A DNA stretch of 64,000 nt from Bacteroidales bacterium (lineage in GTDB: Bacteria; Bacteroidota; Bacteroidia; Bacteroidales; Lentimicrobiaceae), in assembly GCA_016709025.1 (NCBI GenBank), contig JADJEQ010000010.1:62001-126000 (forward strand). The letters run 5' to 3'. Below are positions 1 through 9,513 of this stretch, one piece after another. Under the pieces are notes generated by a model, which saw only the letters and a list, made by a program, of their open reading frames with translations, did not search any database and was not told where the DNA came from. A program made the position numbers and the translations under genes. Position 1 is the first letter of the stretch. Each line of letters begins with the position of its first letter.

Positions 1-1
1 G

Positions 2-280
2 AATATCCGCAGGATGATGTTTAAAACCCTATGGCGTACCAGGAGTCTGTCAGCCACTTATTGGGCTTATGCATCCAACCACAGCTACGGGCGCATCGCA
101 CTCGAAGATGTTATTCTGCACCATCCCGATGGTTTAAATGCTTCCTTGTACTGGAAAAACCGCCCCAAAAGCATCTATCTCCGTCTGACTGATTTTGCAA
201 TCATGCTTTTTTATGCACTTTCGTGGAAGAAAATGCTCAGGAATATTGATGATAAAGTCAAAAAGAGTAGCCGGAGTTAA
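2..280 (+). CDS. 3' end of an unrecognised protein (5' partial)
   Basis: The reading frame is open from the window edge to a TAA at 278-280, so only about 92 C-terminal residues are visible. An internal ATG-ATG at 14-19 could be taken as a start, but the open frame upstream makes a truncated longer gene more likely. The fragment is basic and aromatic-rich (Trp/Tyr), has one short hydrophobic stretch (FAIMLFYAL) and ends in a Lys/Arg/Ser-rich tail. I do not recognise the family. A membrane-associated enzyme tail, for example of a glycosyltransferase, is possible but unsupported. Confidence 0.45.
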   Translation, partial: NIRRMMFKTLWRTRSLSATYWAYASNHSYGRIALEDVILHHPDGLNASLYWKNRPKSIYLRLTDFAIMLFYALSWKKMLRNIDDKVKKSSRS

Positions 281-300
281 TTTACGGCCTGAAGCCCTGT

Positions 301-317
301 CTGTCTGAAGCAGACAG
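301..317. repeat. Short hairpin after the first gene
   Basis: CTGTCTG, a 3-base loop (aag), then CAGACAG form a 7-bp perfect stem 21 bases after the stop codon. No T-run follows on the plus strand, so calling it a terminator would be a guess. Confidence 0.35.
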
Positions 318-416
318 TCATGAAGATTGCTGCAGTGCCCCGGCAAACTGACGAGGGTCAACAGATTTAAGGTTTAATAAAAATGGATTGAGTGCAACAA
401 TAATATTCAGTTAAGT

Positions 417-424
417 TAATTTTG
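417..424 (+). promoter_or_regulatory. Candidate -7 box (TAATTTTG)
   Basis: This matches the Bacteroidota sigma-ABfr -7 consensus TAnnTTTG and lies about 90 bases upstream of the start at 515. I see no well-spaced -33 TTG, so it is only a candidate. Confidence 0.35.
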
Positions 425-514
425 TTTCCGTTGACTTTTATTATCATAATTTAATAGCTTTGATGTATTATATTTTCTGATAAAATAGATTGTTATCCAT
501 TTAATATATTCCCT

Positions 515-2593
515 ATGAAAAAGTTAGTTATAACTGCAATGTTAACCATGATTGCCTGTTTCACTTATTCACAATGGAACTGGTCAAATCCTTCGCCTTT
601 TGGTTGGTATTTATATGATGTTCATTTTCCTGATGAGCAAACAGGCTATATAGCCGGTGAAAAAGGCGTGGTTCTCAAAACTACGGATGCCGGAACAAGT
701 TGGGAAATCAAATCCACTGGCACTTTGCGCAACCTGAAAATGCTTTGGTTTACCAATGTTGAAACCGGTTATGTTACCAGCGACAGCGGCTTTATCATGA
801 AAACCACCGATGGGGGCGAAACCTGGATGGAACTGCAAAGCGGAACCACGGAAGAAATCAATGATATTTTCTTTATTAATTCATCAACTGGCTTTATTGC
901 CGGCATGAATGGGCAGCTTCGGCGTACCACCGATGGTGGTGTAACCTGGGAACGGGCATTTATAGATATTTACAGCGATGTATATTCGGTTCACTTTGTC
1001 AATGAGAATGTAGGCTATGCTGCAGCTTCAATGGGGACTGTTTATAAAACTGTTGATGGAGGCGATTCGTGGACCAGCACTTCCGGCGACCCATATCTTG
1101 ATTTATACAGCATCTTTTTTCTGACTCCAAACACAGGGTATGTAGCCGGAAATCATAATTTCATGATGAAAACAACCAATGGCGGGGCTTCATGGACTCA
1201 TTTCCAGAGCAACTGCCCGATCGAACAAATGCAATTTATTAATGATCAGACAGGATATGCACTTTCATATGACACTTTCATTGGGATATCTCAATTGGTC
1301 AAAACAACCAATGGGGGTTCAACATGGATTCCGGTGGGAATGGATCACTGCGTGTCTTACTTTTTTACCAGCATTAATACAGTATTCGGTGCTGCCTACC
1401 CCGGTAAAATTTACAAATCAACAGATGCCGGCGTTACCTATGTCAATTATACAACATCTGTCACCGAAGCTGGTTTCAGGGATCTTCATTTTATAAATGA
1501 AAATATCGGGTATGCAGTTAGTCATTACTATGATGAATCGGGATTGAGTTTTGGTCAGGTTTTAAGAACTGCAGATGCCGGGGAATCGTGGCAAATAGTT
1601 AGCGAAGGTAGTTATGGCCACTTGTTTTCTGTTTATTTTTCTAATGAAGATATAGGATACATGTCAAATCTGTCTGGCAAAATATTTAAAACAACAGATG
1701 GGGGTTATACCTGGGACACTTTGTTTCATATTCCCGGAACTGCTCTGAGGGACCTTACATTTGTAAATGAAAATACCGGCTTTGTCGCGGGATCCAGCCT
1801 GGGAACAGGTTCTGTTTTCAAAACAAACGATGGAGGTATTTCATGGAATAGTGTTTATAATGGCTTTGATGTCAGAGGTATTCATTTTGTTGATGAGAAT
1901 CTTGGTTTCGGTATAACAGATTACTACATTGTTAAAACGACAAATGGCGGAATTTCATGGACTGAGTATAATGATGGTAATTTTTGGATTCTGCTTGATA
2001 TCTTTTTTGTGAACGCGAATGTCGGTTATGCATGCGGTTCTTCAGGGACATTATTAAAAACAACTGATGGAGGGGAATCCTGGGTTGATTTCCACCAGAA
2101 TTTTGGCGACACTTTCATGTCAGTTTACTTTGTTGATGAGAATATCGGTTACATGTGTGGGGATAACTGTAGTTTTTATCAGACCGCCAATGGAGGAATT
2201 AATTGGACGAGTATTGATTATTTATCATGTATAGGTTATGGAACAATATTTTTTACCAATGAATTAACTGGTTATGTCGTCGGTGAGGATGGCCGGATTT
2301 TCAAAACAACCAATGGCGGTCTTGTTTCTGCAAAGACAAATATAAAACCTGAATCCGGATATTCATTGTTCCCGAATCCGGCAAATTCAACCATTACAAT
2401 TAAAGCTGCTGATAATACAAACAGCTTGTCTGTAGATATCACTATTTTAAATTGTAACGGAATACTCGTAAAAACAGTAAGTCATAATGATTTTCCCGTT
2501 CAGGTGGATATCAGTAATCTGGCTTCCGGAATCTATTTCGTACGAATTGAAACAGCGAAATCGGTCGAAACAAAAAAAATGGTAAAAATGTAA
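515..2593 (+). CDS. Secreted Ycf48/BNR-like beta-propeller protein with T9SS sorting domain
   Basis: This 692-aa protein starts with a Sec signal peptide (Lys-Lys, hydrophobic core, cleavage after TYSQ). The body is a series of about 14 units of 40-50 residues, each centred on a KTTDGGxTW-type motif (for example KTTDAGTSW, KTTDGGETW, KTTNGGASW). These are typical of Ycf48-like/BNR sialidase-type propeller blades, so one or two propellers are likely. The catalytic residues of a sialidase cannot be recognised. The last ~75 residues (from LFPNPANSTITI to KKMVKM) are a T9SS type A sorting domain, so the protein is probably exported across the outer membrane and anchored or released. The gene at 2690 is a close tandem paralogue, and 45985-48120 is a more distant one. 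The substrate or binding partner is unknown. Confidence 0.9.
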   Translation: MKKLVITAMLTMIACFTYSQWNWSNPSPFGWYLYDVHFPDEQTGYIAGEKGVVLKTTDAGTSWEIKSTGTLRNLKMLWFTNVETGYVTSDSGFIMKTTDGGETWMELQSGTTEEINDIFFINSSTGFIAGMNGQLRRTTDGGVTWERAFIDIYSDVYSVHFVNENVGYAAASMGTVYKTVDGGDSWTSTSGDPYLDLYSIFFLTPNTGYVAGNHNFMMKTTNGGASWTHFQSNCPIEQMQFINDQTGYALSYDTFIGISQLVKTTNGGSTWIPVGMDHCVSYFFTSINTVFGAAYPGKIYKSTDAGVTYVNYTTSVTEAGFRDLHFINENIGYAVSHYYDESGLSFGQVLRTADAGESWQIVSEGSYGHLFSVYFSNEDIGYMSNLSGKIFKTTDGGYTWDTLFHIPGTALRDLTFVNENTGFVAGSSLGTGSVFKTNDGGISWNSVYNGFDVRGIHFVDENLGFGITDYYIVKTTNGGISWTEYNDGNFWILLDIFFVNANVGYACGSSGTLLKTTDGGESWVDFHQNFGDTFMSVYFVDENIGYMCGDNCSFYQTANGGINWTSIDYLSCIGYGTIFFTNELTGYVVGEDGRIFKTTNGGLVSAKTNIKPESGYSLFPNPANSTITIKAADNTNSLSVDITILNCNGILVKTVSHNDFPVQVDISNLASGIYFVRIETAKSVETKKMVKM

Positions 2594-2689
2594 ATGCCCA
2601 TGGGTTTGTCGCTGGGCTTCACATACTAATTCAATAGCTTGATTTGTCATACCGATCAATACATACATTCATCAATTTATCCATTTATC

Positions 2690-4749
2690 ATGAAGAAGTT
2701 ATTTATCACTGTAGTGATGATTCTTTCGGCACTCGCTTCTTTTTCCCAGTGGAACTGGTCAAACCCGACTCCATTCGGATATCATTTATCTGATGTTCAT
2801 TTCCCGGACGAAAACACAGGGTATATTGTCGGTGAGAAGGGAACTGTTCTAAAAACAACGGATGCGGGGACGAGCTGGAACTTTATGCCTTCAGGCACTT
2901 TACGCAGACTTGAGATGGTGTGGTTCACCAATGCTGAAACCGGCTTTGTTACCAGCGACAGCGGCTTTATCATGAAAACCACCGATGGTGGCGAAACCTG
3001 GCAGGAGTTGCAAAGCGGTACCACAGAAGAATTCAACGACCTCTATTTTTACAATGAAACACTCGGGTTTATTGCAGGTATGAACGGACAACTACTGCGA
3101 ACCACCGATGGCGGGGAAACCTGGCAGCGGGCATTTATAGATATATACAGCGACGTTTATTCGGTGCACTTTGTCGATGAAAATACAGGCTATGCCGCCG
3201 CTTCCATGCGAACCGTTTTTAAAACTGTCGATGGTGGGGATACCTGGTCAAGTACCTCAGGCGATCCATACCTTAATCTGAGAAGTATTTTTTTTCTTGA
3301 TGCTATGGAGGGTTACGTTTCCGGTAGTAGCAATTTCATGATGAAAACTACCAACGGAGGTTTTTCATGGACGCATTTCCAGAGCAATCGCCCGATCGAA
3401 CAAATGCAGTTTATCAACGAGTCGACCGGATATGGACTATCATACGACGAACTGGTTAAAACCACCAATGGTGGAACTACCTGGACTCCTTTGGGAATGA
3501 CAGATTGCCTGTCCTATAGTTTTGCCAACAGTAATACTGTATTCGGGGTAGGCTATTCCGGCAGATTATTAAAATCGGAGGATGCAGGTGTAACATCCGG
3601 CAATTATACCACTTCGGTTACAGATGCCGATCTGGAAGATGTTCATTTCCCTGATGCAAATACCGGCTATATCGTTAGTCAGTATGACGTTTCAACAGGT
3701 TTGCGCTATGGACAGGTTCTGAAAACTACGGACGCTGGTGAAACCTGGCAGGTAACTGCCGATGGTGACTTTGGCCGCCTGACTTCCGTTCATTTTACCG
3801 ATGTAAATACAGGGTATATGGTATGCGGTTATGGGAAAATATACAAAACAACAGATGGCGGATTTGTATGGGATACCCTGGCGAATAACTATGATATTTT
3901 TTTAATGAAATAGTTTTTGTGAATCAGAATACAGGTTTTATCAGCGGACAAGGCCTCAGTGGATCAATTCTTAAAACAACTGATGCGGGTTTAACATGGA
4001 CTACCATATATGAAAATGTCGGGGCGGTCAAAGGAATTCATTTTATTGATGAGAATAACGGGTTTGCCATTTTATTAAATTCTGTTCTTAAAACCGTTAA
4101 CGGTGGAACAGATTGGACCGAAACACTCCTTGAAAATGATGGTCTGTTGCTTGATGTATTTTTTGTAAATCAAAATGTTGGTTATGTCTCAGGATTTATG
4201 GGTGATTTTTATAAAACAACTGATGGTGGGGAAAACTGGATAAAATTGCCAACTCAGTTTTCCTATTCATTGCTGAGTATGTATTTTGTTGATGAGAATA
4301 CAGGCTATGTATGTGGCGATGGTTATACTTTTTTCCAGACCGACAATGGTGGATTGAACTGGACCAGGCTCGATTATTTTTCGAATAATTGGTCGAATTC
4401 AGTTTGGTTTACCGATGATCTCAATGGTTATATTGTTGGTGGCAATGGTAAAATCCTCAAAACCACCAATGGCGGTCTGGTATTTTCAGAGGCACATCCT
4501 TTAAAAGAATCAAAAATTTCATTATTCCCGAATCCAGCAAATTCAACCATTACAATTAACACTGCGGATATTGCAAATGGCTTGCCAGTTGATATCACGG
4601 TTTTAAGCTGTAACGGAATGCAGGTGATGAAAAGAAAGTACCGGAATATGCCTGTTCAGATGGACATCAGTGCTCTTTCAACCGGGATTTACCTTTTGCG
4701 TATTGAAACGGCGAATACTGTTGAGGTCAGGAAGCTGGTTAAGATGTAA
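2690..4749 (+). pseudogene. Tandem paralogue of the propeller protein, split by a -1 frameshift
   Basis: The frame begins at ATG 2690 (signal peptide ending ASFSQ). An in-frame ATG at 2639 is rejected because it precedes the signal peptide. The frame reads nine KTTDGGxTW units and then stops at 3911-3913. Homology continues without loss in the -1 frame from about 3898 to 4749 with five more units and a T9SS type A tail (LFPNPANSTITI to RKLVKM). The total of 14 units equals that of the neighbour at 515, so no sequence is missing. The break lies in a run of seven T (3897-3903). One extra T, or a -1 slip, restores a single protein of about 686 aa. It may be a recent pseudogene, a sequencing error or a programmed frameshift. 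Confidence 0.8.
3898..3904 (+). other. Slippery heptamer T TTT TTA at the frameshift
   Basis: In the zero frame the codons read att-ttt-tta-atg-aaa-tag, so 3898-3904 is exactly X XXY YYZ (U UUU UUA), the class of heptamer used for -1 frameshifting. The zero-frame stop follows nine bases later, and the -1 frame continues the homologous protein. No clear stimulatory pseudoknot was seen by eye. Confidence 0.5.
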
Positions 4750-4847
4750 AAGCGTTAGGCAGCTATGCCAATTATCATTTTTGAGCGCCTCGTTATTGTC
4801 ACTTGGTACAATGTTTCTGCAGAGTACTCTGTTTAAAGTTGCTCTTT

Positions 4848-5400
4848 CATAGGCTATTGGGCATAGGAGAAATTTGATGAAATTTAAATACTTTTTTAAA
4901 TTTGTTGAAATCTTCAAAATTTGATGGTATCGCAAAGTCAATTTTTTAATGTCTACACAAATGAGATATACGAAGAATTTTGTCATTTTCCTATATGAGT
5001 ATTGGAATTGAATATGAAACATGATCGTATTGCCAAAGAGAGCTTTTCATTATTCCTGAACCCATAATTCTCAGAATTATAATTCCATTAGGGTCATAAT
5101 TTTGTAAAATTGAGTCAAGCCGTTTACCGGCTAAATCAGGGTCAGCATTGGCTGTTCTAAAATTTTTGTGAACTTCAATACCATTTGTCTCAAATGCTGA
5201 TGATAAATTATTTACAAATTCTGTGGTGAACTTGCCAATTATTGAAACCCTTTGCGGACCAATATAAATGACTCTAACGCTCTTATAAAAATAACAACTG
5301 TAGGTTTTTCAATATAGTGTAGCTTGTTTTGCGATAAAAGGGTTAATGGAAATTGTAGGAAAAGTAATACTATTAATAATAATTGGTTGACTTCTCTCAT
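4848..5400 (-). pseudogene. Decayed gene for a small secreted protein
   Basis: Reading leftward from ATG at 5400, a signal-peptide-like N-terminus (MREVNQ, a run of Leu/Val/Ile, then LLSQ) continues to VVIF. It then needs a -1 change at a T5 run to continue as YKSVRVIYIGPQRVSIIGKF and onward to SIPILI, followed by a TAG. The same frame resumes past a second stop (TAA) with KIDFAIPSNFEDFNKF and ends at MPNSL. About 180 residues can be pieced together with one frameshift and two stops. I do not recognise the family. The signal peptide is followed by a domain with several beta-strand-like segments. The rest of 4750-5445 shows nothing else. Confidence 0.5.
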
Positions 5401-5445
5401 AAGTATGCTCCCTTTACTTGCTCATAACTTAAGAATATCTGTAGT

Positions 5446-7149
5446 TCATTGATAAAGCTTATCTGCCGATATTGTCGTTTCATTAAAATCACCTGCATTA
5501 TACCGCTGCATCAGCTTATACCGCTGCAGTTTCCCGCTGGAGGTTTTCGGAATCTCATTCGATTTTACCATCACCAGTTCATCCACGGTAATGCCGAGGT
5601 TGGCGCGCAGCAGGTTCCGCAGTTGCCTGAAGGTTTCCATAGCTTTTTCACCCGGAGATCCGGCAAGAAATGCAATCACCTTATCATGTCCGGTTTCCTT
5701 GTTGGTTGCTCCCCCGAAACACACCTTTCCGTAGCTGATATCATCTATGGTGCAGGCCATCACCTCCAGGTCGTTCGCGAAATAATTTCTGCCATTTTTG
5801 AAAATAATGTCTTTGTGACGACCGCTTACATAGAGATTTCCCTCAAAGAAAAAGCCAATATCGCCGGTTCGCAGCCAGCCATCGCAGAATGCAGCAGTAG
5901 TTTCATCCGGTTTGTTATAATATCCTTTGGTGATGCCTTCTCCTTTGAGTTGAATATGCCCTGCCAAACCATCACCCAAAGGGTGGTCGTAGCTGTCAAC
6001 AATCCTGATTTCCGTATCGTTCAGCGCCAGACCAACACCCGATAGTAACCTGGCCATGGGGTGAGCAGGGTCAACCCGGATGGCTTTGTTTTCAAGATCA
6101 AGGGAATTGGCTTCAAATGCGGTAATCACCGAATTCTCCATCAACGGCGTGAACGAGATGGCCAGGGTTGCCTCTGCCATGCCATACACCGGCATCATGG
6201 CTTCCGGTCTGAATCCAAAGGGTTTAAGTGCTTCAACAAAATCATTCATAATCTGCACCGAAATGGGCTCGGCGCCGTTCAGCATGGCCTTCATGGCTGA
6301 AAAGTTCCAGGCGGGCATGGTTTTCCGCCGTTTCAGGTATCGCTGCACCAGTGCCAGGCCGAAATTCGGGCAGCCTGTTACACCAATTCCGGCCTCACTC
6401 ATCAGGTCCAGCCACAGGCCCGGATTCTTAATAAAATCGATGGTTTCGATGTGGTGCTGGTAAATCATGCAGTAGAGCGGGGTCAGATGATAACCGATCA
6501 GTCCCATGTCATGAAAAAGGGGCATCCAGTTGCCGGTATGGTCGGGAAAATGCAGGTCGAGCCCGATGCGGATGGCATCCATATTCACCATCAGGTTGCG
6601 GTGGGTCAGCATAATGCCTTTCGGATCGCCGGTACTGCCCGATGAAAACTGGATAAAAGCCAGGTCGTCCGGTGATAGCAAGGGTTCCGCATACATTCCG
6701 GTATAGTCAAAATCTCCTGCATGCCTGACTTTATCTTCCGGAAGGCCGCCGGTATCCTTCATTTCAGCACTCATAAAGATAAAAGGTTCATCCAGCTGAT
6801 GGAAGACATTCATCAGTTTAACGACGGCCGGGTTGTATCCCGAAAAGGTCATCGGGGGCTGTAATACCGTTGGCACTACCCCCAGCAGAAAGCATCCCCA
6901 GAGCAAGCCGATGGTTTCCTGGTTGTGCAGGGTCGCAATGATGGCTTTGTCGCCCTGTTTCATGCCAATTTTCTCCATTCCTGAAGCAATCAGCCTGGCC
7001 TCCTCCAGCAGCGAATGATAGGTCTGATAAACGGTTTCACCTTGCTCATTCATAAAACCCGTAAAAAGGTTATCTGGTGAGCTGGCAGCCCTTTTCAGCA
7101 AACCGGGCAGGGTAAGTTCCGGATGATAATATGTGGATGGTGCAGGCAT
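5446..7149 (-). CDS. Fatty-acyl-AMP ligase-like acyl-activating enzyme
   Basis: This 567-aa protein is an ANL-superfamily adenylate-forming enzyme. The P-loop-like motif FSSGSTGDPKG lies at residues 168-178, YGMAE at 322-326, WLRTGD at 425-430, GRHKD at 443-447, and the C-terminal catalytic Lys at about 540 in TSSGKLQR. The string FKNGRNYFANDLE after the hinge and the GNWMPLFHDMGLIG segment resemble long-chain fatty-acyl-AMP ligases (FAAL, FadD32-like) rather than ordinary acyl-CoA synthetases. FAALs activate a fatty acid to acyl-AMP and pass it to an acyl carrier protein. No acyl carrier protein or polyketide synthase gene is visible here. The gene starts 10 bases after the stop of the upstream TMTC-like gene, so the two are very likely co-transcribed. 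Confidence 0.85.
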   Translation of the reverse strand: MPAPSTYYHPELTLPGLLKRAASSPDNLFTGFMNEQGETVYQTYHSLLEEARLIASGMEKIGMKQGDKAIIATLHNQETIGLLWGCFLLGVVPTVLQPPMTFSGYNPAVVKLMNVFHQLDEPFIFMSAEMKDTGGLPEDKVRHAGDFDYTGMYAEPLLSPDDLAFIQFSSGSTGDPKGIMLTHRNLMVNMDAIRIGLDLHFPDHTGNWMPLFHDMGLIGYHLTPLYCMIYQHHIETIDFIKNPGLWLDLMSEAGIGVTGCPNFGLALVQRYLKRRKTMPAWNFSAMKAMLNGAEPISVQIMNDFVEALKPFGFRPEAMMPVYGMAEATLAISFTPLMENSVITAFEANSLDLENKAIRVDPAHPMARLLSGVGLALNDTEIRIVDSYDHPLGDGLAGHIQLKGEGITKGYYNKPDETTAAFCDGWLRTGDIGFFFEGNLYVSGRHKDIIFKNGRNYFANDLEVMACTIDDISYGKVCFGGATNKETGHDKVIAFLAGSPGEKAMETFRQLRNLLRANLGITVDELVMVKSNEIPKTSSGKLQRYKLMQRYNAGDFNETTISADKLYQ

Positions 7150-7158
7150 TGGTCAGGC

Positions 7159-9174
7159 TTACTGTTGCGGTTTCCCCGAGCGACGGGCCAGATCAAGGTA
7201 ATAGTCGGCCCTGGTTGAGTCACCTACTTTCTGGAAATAGTTTCTGAGCTTCATGTTGAGGTCAAAATTATTCGGATTGATCTCAATGGCTTTTTCGAAG
7301 TATCCGAGTGCTTTTTCTGCATCCCCGCTCCGCATGGCATAGGTGCCCAGGTTGATGTATGGAAGGTCTAAGCCGGGCTCAATTAAAATAATGTCCTCGT
7401 TCAGCTGTATGGCTTTTTCATCCTGCCCGGTCTTGTGGTAAAGCTGGGCAAGGTTCGACATGGCCCTGATTTCATAGGGCTCCAGTTCGAGGGCTTTCTC
7501 ATATTCAGGAATTGCTTTTTCGGGCTGATCGGTAACCTGGTAGGTATATCCCAGGTTGTAAAAAGCTGCAGTGAACCGGGGATTGGTATTCACCGCTTTT
7601 TTAAAATAACGGATGGCTGAATCCGGCTCGTTCAGGATCAGCAGATAAACTTCACCCAGGTTGTTCCAGGCATCGGCATATTGTGGGTAAACCTTTGTTG
7701 CTCTTTTAAAATGGGTGATGCAGATATTTGCATCGCCGGTAACCTGTGAGCGGGGAACCCCTGATTTCAGACGCTCAACCACCGAAGTCCTCAGGTTGGT
7801 CGCATAAATGAAATTCGCTTTAGCCGAGTTTTCCTGGTTGGGTGCATCGGCCGCATAAAGGGTAAGTTCATCTTTCCAGTCGCCGTTCCGGTCGATGGTT
7901 CTGGCTGTAGCCGGAATGGCCAGGATGACTGAGCCAATCAGCACATAGTTTAATGTTTTTTTACTGATTTTTGGATTGGAAGGCTCTGATCCGGAAAGGC
8001 GGAATAAACCATAAACCAGGGCCAGGCACAGCCCCAGCAAGGCGATGTAGAGCGACCTTTCGGCAACCATTCCCGTAAGGGGTGATACCAGGTTTGAATA
8101 AAGCGAAATGTTGACCAGGTAAAAAAGTATGGCAAACGAAAGCAGGTGCTTTTCCCTGATTTTCCATATAGCAAATCCAAGAAGACCCAGGTGGAGGATG
8201 ATTGAAACCCAGACCAGCGGATTTGCCAGTCCTGTGACCGGAATCATGTTGAAACCGTAATAATAGACCAACGGATGTGGAAAAACGAGCATTTTCAGGT
8301 AAAAGAGCAATCCCATCATAGCGGTCCCGATGCGTTCGCTGAAAGCGACATTAAAAAGCAAAGGATTTTCGATGAACTGCATAGGCCTGCTCGCATCACC
8401 CAGGAACAGCCGGGGTATGACCAGCGCAGCCAATAGCATCAGCGTCATCGAACCTGCCAATAGTATGTTTTTCTTAGGACTGATATCGGTAAAGAAATAC
8501 ATAACCAGCGGAATCACCACCAGGAAAGTCATGATGTTGGCCTTTGAGAGGAACCCCAGACCAAAAGCCAGGACACCCCACAGAACATTGAGCTTCTTTC
8601 CTGTGTCGTGAAATTTCAGGAAGTACTTCAGCGCAAGCAGAACACCCAGGAAACTGAGTATCTCCTCACGGTTTTTCAGACTGGCCACCACTTCGGTATG
8701 CAGCGGATGAGCCAGGAATAGCATAACGGTCAGAAAGGGAAAGAAAATATGATAATTCTTCAGCAACCGGCGCAACAACTGAAACAGAAGTATGCCTGTC
8801 AAAGCATAAAGCAGGATATTGAAGAAATGACTTACATGCGGGTTGTCGCCGAAAAACTGTCGCTCAATGGCGAAGGTGGTTTTCGCAATCGGCCGGTAAC
8901 CGAAATTGTGCTGTCCGCCTTCTTCGGCATTGATGGATATGTAGTATGTTGAAAAAATTGCGGGAATGGCTTTGATCCCCTGTTGAACGAGCGGGTTGCT
9001 GCCGGTGACATAAAAATCGTCAATCGAATACCGGTTACTGATGGTATTCCCGTAAAGGATAAACGAATAGACAAGGATCAGCAGGTAATATAACCTGTTG
9101 GAAGTATTTTTCCCGGCTTCAGGTTTCACCGGTTTGGGTGCAGGCGGAACTGGTTTGTGGTTTTTCAGGTTCAT
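7159..9174 (-). CDS. TMTC-like polytopic membrane protein with C-terminal TPRs
   Basis: The start at 9174 (MNLKNHKP) is preferred to 9252, because the upstream extension is proline/arginine-rich and precedes a proline-rich cytoplasmic leader. From there the protein has 671 aa. A first transmembrane helix (YYLLILVYSFILYG) is followed by SIDDFYVTGSNPLVQ, which resembles the acidic first-loop motif of GT-C glycosyltransferases. About ten further hydrophobic segments run to residue ~420. The last ~200 residues hold at least five TPR units (for example YADAWNNLGEVYLL, FTAAFYNLGYTYQV, IRAMSNLAQLYHKT). The layout matches bacterial relatives of TMTC O-mannosyltransferases. Transfer of a lipid-linked sugar to a protein is therefore plausible but unproven. 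Confidence 0.75.
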   Translation of the reverse strand: MNLKNHKPVPPAPKPVKPEAGKNTSNRLYYLLILVYSFILYGNTISNRYSIDDFYVTGSNPLVQQGIKAIPAIFSTYYISINAEEGGQHNFGYRPIAKTTFAIERQFFGDNPHVSHFFNILLYALTGILLFQLLRRLLKNYHIFFPFLTVMLFLAHPLHTEVVASLKNREEILSFLGVLLALKYFLKFHDTGKKLNVLWGVLAFGLGFLSKANIMTFLVVIPLVMYFFTDISPKKNILLAGSMTLMLLAALVIPRLFLGDASRPMQFIENPLLFNVAFSERIGTAMMGLLFYLKMLVFPHPLVYYYGFNMIPVTGLANPLVWVSIILHLGLLGFAIWKIREKHLLSFAILFYLVNISLYSNLVSPLTGMVAERSLYIALLGLCLALVYGLFRLSGSEPSNPKISKKTLNYVLIGSVILAIPATARTIDRNGDWKDELTLYAADAPNQENSAKANFIYATNLRTSVVERLKSGVPRSQVTGDANICITHFKRATKVYPQYADAWNNLGEVYLLILNEPDSAIRYFKKAVNTNPRFTAAFYNLGYTYQVTDQPEKAIPEYEKALELEPYEIRAMSNLAQLYHKTGQDEKAIQLNEDIILIEPGLDLPYINLGTYAMRSGDAEKALGYFEKAIEINPNNFDLNMKLRNYFQKVGDSTRADYYLDLARRSGKPQQ

Positions 9175-9513
9175 GGTACCGGATTTCCGGGGTTCAGGCA
9201 GAAAATAACGATGGATTATAGATATCTGGCAAGCTCCCGGTTCAGGGGGCAAAGTAACGTAAAAAACAGATTGGTGCCAAACAAGGTAAATGGTACCACT
9301 GCCATTTATTTAAGGGCAGATACAAAAACCGGCCTTAGTAAAAAGATCAAAATAACTTCTTCAAATAAGTTTTCTGATCGGTTTCTTCACTGGGGGTGTT
9401 TCCAAGGACTTTCTGCATTTATCAGTATCGGATTTTATCCCCTCGCTTTTGTTTCGGGGGGGGGGGGGGGGAGGGAGTACTCTTTGAATTGGGGAAGTTA
9501 TCGAAATTCCCGA
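9175..9513. other. Intergenic stretch with a 16-G homopolymer
   Basis: There is no convincing gene in this gap. Long plus-strand frames here only read antisense through rsmA. At 9456-9471 an uninterrupted run of 16 G is followed by AGGGAG. Near 9250-9260 the minus strand reads GTTACTTTGC, a near-match to the -7 consensus about 75 bases before the start at 9174. Confidence 0.5.

Noticed and set aside
515..2593. Sialidase assignment for the propeller proteins
   Set aside because: The BNR-like blade motif is present, but the catalytic arginine triad and Tyr/Glu pair of sialidases cannot be identified.
5449..6645. Several plus-strand open frames opposite the acyl-AMP ligase gene
   Set aside because: They are mirror frames of a well-supported minus-strand gene with conserved motifs throughout.
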